Shown: piece after piece, positions 14,913 to 20,301 of the stretch
How positions within the stretch are numbered: the stretch's first letter is position 1
How the letters are laid out: each line of letters opens with the position of its first letter
Assembly (NCBI GenBank): GCA_964367145.1
Contig: CAYIWJ010000013.1
Coordinates: forward strand, 1 to 20,301
DNA from: JAHFLD01 sp964367145
GTDB lineage: Bacteria > Patescibacteriota > Minisyncoccia > UBA6257 > 1-14-0-10-40-38
Length of the DNA stretch: 20,301 bases
Direction: 5' to 3'
Notes under the pieces: model-generated
Told to the model about the DNA's origin: nothing
Seen by the model: only the letters and a program-made list of their open reading frames with translations
The model's database searches: none
Program-made: the position numbers and the translations under genes

Positions 14913-15959
14913 AAATTTATTTCTTCAAGTTTCCTTACAAGAGAAGATTCTTTTTACCAAGAATTTAGCCTTGTCTATTAAGGCGGGGGTGTCTTTGGTT
15001 AATAGTTTGCAGTTTATTCGCCTGCAAATGAAGAGCCGGAGTTTTAGAAAAATTCTAGATGACGTAATGACCGAGGTGAATCGTGGGAAGTTTTTATCCG
15101 ACAGCCTGGAGAAATATACCCATGTCTTTGGAGAACTCTTTGTAAACATCATCCGTATCGGGGAGACGAGCGGCAATCTTCCGGGTAATTTGCTTTTTTT
15201 GGGCGATGAGTTGAAGAAGCAAAGCGAGCTGCGAAAAAAAGTTAAGGGGGCGATGATCTATCCGATTATCATTATGATCGTGACGGTGGTTATCGCGACC
15301 TCAATGATTGTTTTTGTCTTTCCTAAAATCTTGCCACTTTTTCAGAACATTAAGGGCGGCTTGCCGCTAACGACTCGGATTTTGATTAAACTCTCGGATG
15401 TAATCTCTAACTTCGGAATTTACCTCGGACTTGGCGTCGTCGCTTTTTTTATCGGTTTCCGCCTGTTGTTGCGGATTCCGGCGATTCGGTTTATTTTTCA
15501 CGAAATTCTGTTTTATTTACCAATCGCCGGAAGATCTATTATTTATTTCAACATGGCGAATTTTACCCGAACTTTGGGGATTTTACTGCGGAGCGGTATT
15601 CCGATTGTGGATGCGATTACCATCGCCGCGCGAAGTCTGACCAACTTGGTTTATCAGCGATACCTAAAACTGGCCGGTNNNNNNNNNNGGGCGATTTTCT
15701 TTCCAAATTTTTAGCGCGCTATCCGAGGCGTTTTCCGGTGACCATGGTCAACTTGATTACCGTCGGCGAGAATACCGGTAATTTAACCGAGAACCTGGCG
15801 TATGTGGCGGAATATTATGAAAACGAAGTTGATGATCTGGTGAGAAATCTGTCCAACATCTTAGAGCCGATTCTTCTTGTTTTTATGGGAACGGTAGTGG
15901 GTTTTATCGCGCTCTCATTTATTACACCAATTTACCAAATCACCCAATCTTTACACTAA
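14905..15959 (+). CDS. pilC: Type IV pilus platform protein PilC (GspF family), across an assembly gap
   Basis: Inner-membrane platform that couples PilB to pilin assembly. The first part (to 15678) has the first GspF domain (LFTKNLALSIKAGVSLVNSL, then IRIGETSGNLPGNL), a membrane segment (IIIMIVTVVIATSMIVFVFP), a second (GIYLGLGVVAFFIGF) and the start of the repeat domain (FTRTLGILLRSGIPIVDAI). Ten N at 15679-15688 interrupt it. After the gap the other frame continues as GDFLSKFLARYPRRFPVTMV, then LITVGENTGNLTENLA, ending in a third membrane segment and the typical LEPILLVFMGTVVG. The frame change therefore lies at the N run, whose true length is unknown; I see no evidence of a real frameshift. 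Confidence 0.9.
15679..15688. other. Assembly gap (10 N) inside pilC
   Basis: Ten N mark a scaffold join of unknown length. The two sides read in frames that differ by two bases; by comparison with the GspF family only a handful of residues seem to be missing. Confidence 0.98.
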
Positions 15960-15969
15960 AAAACTTCAC

Positions 15970-17775
15970 ATGCACCAAGCCAACAACGCCAAACGTGGCG
16001 CGACACTTTTGGAGACGCTGATCGGGGTGATTATTATCGGCATCGTTAGTTTTAGCTTGTTTCGGGCGTACACCACGCTGATTGATGTTTTTAGTAACAT
16101 TAAAATAAAAAACGCGGCAACAAATTTAGCCAGCGAACAGATGGAGGTTATAAAAAATATGAGTTATTCCGTAGTTGGAGTCGTGGGCGGGATTCCGGCC
16201 GGAGTTATCGCGCCGACGCAAAACTTTCTTCGCGATGGTTTGCAATTTACGCTACAGACTACCATTCGCAATATTGACGATCCGTTTGATGGCACGCTTG
16301 GTGGCGTACCAAACGACACCGCACCGGCGGATTATAAACTGGTGGAGCTTTCGGTTTTTTGCACTTCGTGTTTGGCTTCATCTACGGTAACGATTACCGG
16401 ACGAGTGGCGCCAAAAAGCCTGGAGTCGGCCTCCACTAACGGTGCGCTCTTTGTGCAGGCAATTGACGCCAATGGCGCTTTTGTTTCGGGGGCTTCGGTT
16501 CACGTGGTTAATAACCAAGTAAGTCCGACGATCAACGTGACGGATGTTACTAATTCCAACGGCGTTCTTCAGTTGGTGGATGTGCCGCCGTCTTTTCAGT
16601 CATATCAGATCACGGTCAGTAAGTCGGGATATTCATCCGCGCAAACCTATGCCACTAGCACCGGCAATCCCAACCCAACCTCGCCACACAGCACCGTGGC
16701 GGCGCAATCCGTAACCCAGACAACTTTTGCCATTGATCGCGTGGGCCAGATTAATTTTTCCAGCCTGAACACAACCTGTAACGCGGTGGACAATACCTCT
16801 ATTCAGCTTTCGGGAAGTAAACTAATCGGAACTGCGCCAGTTGTTTTAAAATTCAATCAGAATTATGTTTTTCCGGTTGGGGGAACACTTTCGGTGCCAA
16901 ACTTGGAGTGGGACACTTATTCGGGCGAGGTGAACAACGCCGGTTATGATTTAGCGGGTTCAATTCCGAACTTGCCGTTGAATCTAAACCCGGGTGTGAC
17001 CCAGGGCGTAAAATTGATTTTCCAGCCAAAAAATTCCGCGGTAATCCTCGCGACCATTCTCGACAACGCCACGCGCTTGCCGTTGTCAAACGCCACCGTC
17101 ACTTTAAGCCAAGGAGTTACGCCTCTTGCAACACTTGCAACTGGCCGCGGATTTTTGCGACAGACTAGTTGGGCGGGAGGATCGGGACAGACTGATTTTG
17201 GCAACAATACTTTTTATGAGTCACAAGATGGGGGAATTGATGATGCGAATCCGGCGGGCGAGATTAGACTTAAACTTCTGGCGACTTCAACCTACGCGGC
17301 GGCGGGTTCGCTTATTTCTTCCACTTTTGATACCGGTTCGGCGAGTAATTTTTATAACCTAACCTTCAATCCGGGAAGTCAGCCGATAGAGAGCGGTGCC
17401 GATAGCGTTCGTTTTCAGCTTGCCAGCGCCACGACAAGTACGCCACTTGCTTGGAACTTTCTTGGGCCAGACGCTAGCGCCGGATCATACTATACTCTAA
17501 CCAGCAACAACATCAGCGCAACCCACAACGGCGACCGTTATTTGAAATATAAGGTCTACTTGCAAACGGCGAGTACAACTTTTACGCCAACGACTTCCGA
17601 CGTTGCCGCGAGCTTCGCTTCGGACTGCGTGCCACCGGGACAGGTTTTATTTCAGGGACTTACGCAAAACCAAACCTATACTCTGGATGTAATTCGCGCG
17701 GGCTATCAGACGCAAACGCAAAACATAACTCTGGATGCCGCCGCAAAAGAGATAATTATATTGTTGTCACCTTAA
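15970..17775 (+). CDS. Large prepilin-like protein with repeated beta-sandwich domains
   Basis: 601 residues. A class III signal peptide is visible: KRG|ATLLETLIGVIIIGIVSF, cleavage after G10 and the conserved Glu at +5 (E15). After the pilin helix, two or three segments resemble carboxypeptidase-regulatory/Ig-like repeats: GALFVQAIDANGAFVSGASV with SNGVLQLVDVPPSFQSYQIT and SKSGYSSA, then ILATILDNATRLPLSNATVT, and a C-terminal GLTQNQTYTLDVIRAGYQTQ. Much larger than ordinary minor pilins (150-250), so it probably exposes an adhesive or binding region on the pilus tip. Ten bases after pilC, no SD. It occupies the PilV-like position; the adhesin role is inferred. Confidence 0.85.
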   Translation: MHQANNAKRGATLLETLIGVIIIGIVSFSLFRAYTTLIDVFSNIKIKNAATNLASEQMEVIKNMSYSVVGVVGGIPAGVIAPTQNFLRDGLQFTLQTTIRNIDDPFDGTLGGVPNDTAPADYKLVELSVFCTSCLASSTVTITGRVAPKSLESASTNGALFVQAIDANGAFVSGASVHVVNNQVSPTINVTDVTNSNGVLQLVDVPPSFQSYQITVSKSGYSSAQTYATSTGNPNPTSPHSTVAAQSVTQTTFAIDRVGQINFSSLNTTCNAVDNTSIQLSGSKLIGTAPVVLKFNQNYVFPVGGTLSVPNLEWDTYSGEVNNAGYDLAGSIPNLPLNLNPGVTQGVKLIFQPKNSAVILATILDNATRLPLSNATVTLSQGVTPLATLATGRGFLRQTSWAGGSGQTDFGNNTFYESQDGGIDDANPAGEIRLKLLATSTYAAAGSLISSTFDTGSASNFYNLTFNPGSQPIESGADSVRFQLASATTSTPLAWNFLGPDASAGSYYTLTSNNISATHNGDRYLKYKVYLQTASTTFTPTTSDVAASFASDCVPPGQVLFQGLTQNQTYTLDVIRAGYQTQTQNITLDAAAKEIIILLSP

Positions 17776-17779
17776 AAAT

Positions 17780-18415
17780 ATGCGCGGTTTATTTATTCTA
17801 AAATTTTCCAAGCCATCCTCCGGATTTACGCTTTTGGAACTCTTAATAGTAATGGGGGTGCTGATTGTTATCGGCGGAGTTGTGGTTTTTACCTTGCGTA
17901 ACCTTTTTTTGACTAGTGACTTTTTGGGAGAGTCGCTGTCGAATGAACGTGATTTAGAAAATACGATTCAAGCCATAACCCGCGAAGTCCGCGCGGCCTC
18001 GCCATCAAGCGTTGGCAGTTATCCTTTGGCGTTGACCGCGAGTACAAGTCTGGCCTTTTTTGTAAATCTTGATTCAAACACCCAAAAGGAGAGGGTTCAA
18101 TATTTTTTAGAAGGCACAACTTTAAGAAAAAGCGTCGTTTATCCTTCTGGGTCGCCTTTAACTTACAGCACTACGACTGCGCAGGAAACCTTGGCTACGG
18201 TTTTGCGGGGAATCGCCGCAAGCACTACGCCACTTTTTTCCTACTACGACAAGAATTTTGGCGGTACCACGACGCCTTTAACGCAACCGGTCAATGTGAG
18301 TGACATTCGCCATGTTCGTATCGCCATCACGATTGATAAAAGTCCCTTTGACGGCAATCCGCCCCTTAGCGCCATTGGGGAGACAACCGTAAGAAATTTG
18401 AAGGATAATTACTAA
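17780..18415 (+). CDS. Prepilin-like minor pilin (PilW/GspJ-like)
   Basis: 211 residues with a clear type IV prepilin start: PSSG|FTLLELLIVMGVLIVIGGVVVF, cleavage after G15 and Glu at +5 (E20). The following EREL-type helix (ERDLENTIQAITREVRAAS) and a beta-rich C-terminal half fit PilW/GspJ minor pilins, which help start pilus assembly. It follows the large prepilin by four bases and precedes the PilX-like gene by six. The position in a V-W-X order supports PilW. No SD. Confidence 0.85.
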   Translation: MRGLFILKFSKPSSGFTLLELLIVMGVLIVIGGVVVFTLRNLFLTSDFLGESLSNERDLENTIQAITREVRAASPSSVGSYPLALTASTSLAFFVNLDSNTQKERVQYFLEGTTLRKSVVYPSGSPLTYSTTTAQETLATVLRGIAASTTPLFSYYDKNFGGTTTPLTQPVNVSDIRHVRIAITIDKSPFDGNPPLSAIGETTVRNLKDNY

Positions 18416-18421
18416 GACGTT

Positions 18422-19861
18422 ATGAAAAAAACATTGGGGCAAGTACTGGTACCATCATTGCTCGTAAGCTTCATCGGGGGGGCGATGATTATTATTTTAA
18501 CCAACCTCGCGGTGGCTAATCTTTATTCGGTTGGTAAGGCTGGTTCCTCGGAGCTGGCGTTTCAGATTGCCGAAGCTGGAATTGAATACTACCGTTGGCA
18601 TCTGGCCCACGCTTCAAGTGACTACCAAAACGGCACCGGTCAACCTGGTCCATATACGATTCCATACAACGATAAAAATGGGATTCTGATTGGACAAATT
18701 ATTCTAGAAATCACACCACCGACAATTGGATCCACGGTGGTTACTATCGTTTCAACGGGCAAAGTTATCGCCGATCCTTCGGTTCAGCGAAAGATTCGCT
18801 CACAGCTCGCCATCCCGTCTTTGGCTAGATATGCCACGGTGGCAAATGATGTAATGCGTTTTGGTCCAGGAACGGAAATTTTCGGGCCGATTCATTCCAA
18901 TGCCGGTATTCGTTTTGACGGTGTCGCTAATAATATAGTTACCAGCGCCCAAGCAAGTTACGACGACCCCGATCATAGCGGAGGAAATGAATTCGCGGTT
19001 CACACCCACGTAAACCCGACGGATCCTTTACCGCCGACCACGGTACCTAATCGACCCGATGTCTTTCGCGCCGGAAGGCAATTTCCGGTTCCGGCGGTGG
19101 ATTTTCCGGGACTGACCGCCAACTTGGCACAGATTAAGACCGACGCGCAAGCGGCCGGACGCTACTTCGCCAATTCGGGTGGGATGGGTTATTACATGAT
19201 ACTTAAAACCGATGATTCATTTGACCTCTATCGGGTAAATTCGCTAACTAGTCCACCATCGGGCTGTAACAATCTTTTGGGGCAAACCGGCTGGGGAACC
19301 TGGAGTTTCGCGACTAATACCCAGCCATTTTTGGGAAATTATACTTTTCCCACAAACGGCTTGGTCTTTTTTGAAGATCACTTATGGGTACGGGGACAAA
19401 TCAATACCGCGCGTTTGACCATCGCCTCGGGTGTTTTTCCGGAAACGCCGACTACCAACACCAGCATCACGGTTAATAACGATTTGCTCTACACTAACTT
19501 TGACGGACAGGATGTAGTTTCGCTTATTGCGCAAAATAATCTGAATGTTGGTTGGGCTTCGGCCAACAGTCTGACGATTGACGCGGCGTTGGTGGCAAAA
19601 AATGGGCGAGTGGGGCGATATTATTACCGACCACCCACGAGTGTTAGCAATCAGCGTTGCGCTCCGTATCATGTGCGGAATCAGATTACGCTTTATGGAA
19701 CCATTACCACCAATCAACGCTATGGCTTTGCGTATACTGATGGTACGGGTTACGCGACAAGAACCATAACTTACGATCCAAACTTGCTCTACGCGCCACC
19801 GCCAAGTTTTCCGCTAACATCATCCCAGTATGAGATTATTTCGTGGGAGGAGGTGCGGTAG
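18422..19861 (+). CDS. PilX-like pilus assembly protein with a large exposed domain
   Basis: 479 residues. One N-terminal membrane helix (about 8-34) followed by GSSELAFQIAEAGIEYYRWHL, the AEAGIE signature of PilX N-terminal domains. The prepilin cleavage glycine-plus-Glu5 arrangement is missing (GQVLVPSLL…), as in PilX/GspK-like pseudopilins that lack Glu5. The rest is beta-rich and includes IFGPIHSNAGIRFDG (about 153-167), a segment type seen in PilX/DUF4900-like proteins, and a possible beta-helix. Last gene of the cluster; its TAG stop is directly followed by the palindromic repeat. No SD. Confidence 0.8.
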   Translation: MKKTLGQVLVPSLLVSFIGGAMIIILTNLAVANLYSVGKAGSSELAFQIAEAGIEYYRWHLAHASSDYQNGTGQPGPYTIPYNDKNGILIGQIILEITPPTIGSTVVTIVSTGKVIADPSVQRKIRSQLAIPSLARYATVANDVMRFGPGTEIFGPIHSNAGIRFDGVANNIVTSAQASYDDPDHSGGNEFAVHTHVNPTDPLPPTTVPNRPDVFRAGRQFPVPAVDFPGLTANLAQIKTDAQAAGRYFANSGGMGYYMILKTDDSFDLYRVNSLTSPPSGCNNLLGQTGWGTWSFATNTQPFLGNYTFPTNGLVFFEDHLWVRGQINTARLTIASGVFPETPTTNTSITVNNDLLYTNFDGQDVVSLIAQNNLNVGWASANSLTIDAALVAKNGRVGRYYYRPPTSVSNQRCAPYHVRNQITLYGTITTNQRYGFAYTDGTGYATRTITYDPNLLYAPPPSFPLTSSQYEIISWEEVR

Positions 19862-19864
19862 CTC

Positions 19865-19996
19865 GGACTCTTTGTTTTCTGGAACCGGCTTTGATTTTTT
19901 CCAGCGAAAAATCAAGCCTTCCTCTCGCGCTTCGCAATTCCTCACGGAATGCCAAGCTGCGAAGCGCTCCGAGAGCTTCCAGAAAATAAAGAGTCC
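19865..19996 (+). repeat. Branched palindromic repeat element, complete copy
   Basis: An outer 20-bp stem (19865-19884 with 19977-19996, one G-T) encloses two arms: arm 1 at 19887-19918 (GGCTT…AAGCC, GATTTTT…AAAAATC) and arm 2 at 19922-19975 (CTCTCG/CGAGAG, CGCTTCGCA/TGCGAAGCG, ATTCC/GGAAT). It starts four bases after the stop codon of the PilX-like gene. It contains no gene. It may serve as a 3' end or terminator element, or be a miniature transposable repeat. Confidence 0.85.
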
Positions 19997-20013
19997 TCGC
20001 TAGTTAGGGGGGG

Positions 20014-20049
20014 GCTTCGAGAGCTTCCCGCGAAACAGAAGTCCTCGCT
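20014..20049 (+). repeat. 3' fragment of the branched palindromic repeat
   Basis: GCTTCGAGAGCTTCCC followed by GCGAAACAGAAGTCCTCGCT matches the right-hand end of the element (compare 19967-20001), but its 5' partner is missing here. Its GCGAAA variant is exactly what would pair with TTTCGC at 20191-20196. Confidence 0.65.
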
Positions 20050-20135
20050 GGGTGGCATAAAAACTCTATTCATTCGCAGAAAATGACGCTAGTTTCCGCG
20101 ATGGCTGTAGGGAAAATGCAGGACTCGGACACATT

Positions 20136-20173
20136 CCTTTCAGAGAGACGGGATAGCGAATCTCTATCAAAGG
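20136..20173 (+). repeat. Isolated hairpin among the right-end repeats
   Basis: CCTTT/AAAGG and AGAGA/TCTCT form a nested hairpin around GACGGGATAGCGAA. Together with the nearby GGACTCGG (20121-20128) it may be a degenerate element of the same family. The stretch 20050-20135 holds nothing I recognise. Confidence 0.4.
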
Positions 20174-20180
20174 AGACTTT

Positions 20181-20301
20181 GGACTCTTCTTTCGCGGGAA
20201 CCGCGGTAGAAAATTTCCAGCGAATTTTCTCCACTTCCTCTCGCTTCGGCAATTCCGACTAAAGTCGGAATCCCAGCTTGCCGAAGCTCCGAGAGCTTCC
20301 C
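20181..20301 (+). repeat. Branched palindromic repeat element, second copy, cut by the window end
   Basis: Same order as 19865-19996: GGACTC, a variable outer strand ending GGAACC, arm 1 (AGAAAATT/AATTTTCT around TCCAGCG), arm 2 (GCTTCGGCAA/TTGCCGAAGC with ATTCCGACT/AGTCGGAAT), then CCGAGAGCTTCCC, where the window ends. Stem sequences differ from copy 1 but pairing is kept. Confidence 0.8.

Noticed and set aside
15679..15740. Frameshift in pilC
   Set aside because: The frame change coincides with the run of N, so it reflects unknown gap length rather than a mutation.
20070..20252. 60-residue minus-strand ORF in the right-end repeats
   Set aside because: It runs across palindromic repeat arms and has no protein-like features.

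Overview
The window looks like a piece of a small, gene-dense bacterial genome of the Candidate Phyla Radiation (Patescibacteria, probably Parcubacteria-like). This is inferred from trimmed-down housekeeping proteins (a release factor 2 without domain 1, an AspRS without its GAD insertion, a short ValRS), from mostly SD-less starts, and from a compact type IV pilus cluster. TGA is used as a stop and an RF2 is present, so this is not one of the TGA=Gly lineages. A run of ten N at 15679-15688 shows that the window is a scaffold.

Layout. 1-903: end of a palindromic repeat, prfB (minus) and tRNA-Thr. 995-3600: a small HNH protein (minus) divergent from valS (plus), which ends in a strong terminator. 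3606-6861: a tiny basic ORF, tRNA-Gly(CCC), and a minus-strand cluster lepA > FtsB/DivIC-like > SurA_N-like; the first 15 codons of lepA are duplicated upstream across a repeat insertion. 6931-7763: a self-contained unit for a small membrane protein (promoter, leader hairpin, SD, terminator) and a ~130-nt structured RNA. 7882-9916: ndk and aspS (minus). 9955-10438: a ~480-nt region on the minus strand that I read as a large structured non-coding RNA of repeated stem-loop modules, with its own terminator and a promoter back to back with that of typA. 10565-12723: typA and a small Cys-rich protein. 12730-13071: dispersed repeats and tRNA-Gln. 13154-19861: type IV pilus cluster (His-rich anchored protein, PilB, PilC, two prepilins, a PilX-like protein). 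19861-20301: palindromic repeat elements.

How it fits together: most genes serve translation (prfB, valS, aspS, lepA, typA, three tRNAs). The second theme is cell envelope and surface: pilus assembly, an FtsB-like division protein and a SurA_N-like anchored protein. The most unusual content is non-coding: the modular RNA at 9955-10438, the 6S-shaped RNA at 7634-7763, and a branched palindromic repeat placed directly after the stop codons of both prfB and the PilX-like gene, whose copies keep the stems while changing the bases.
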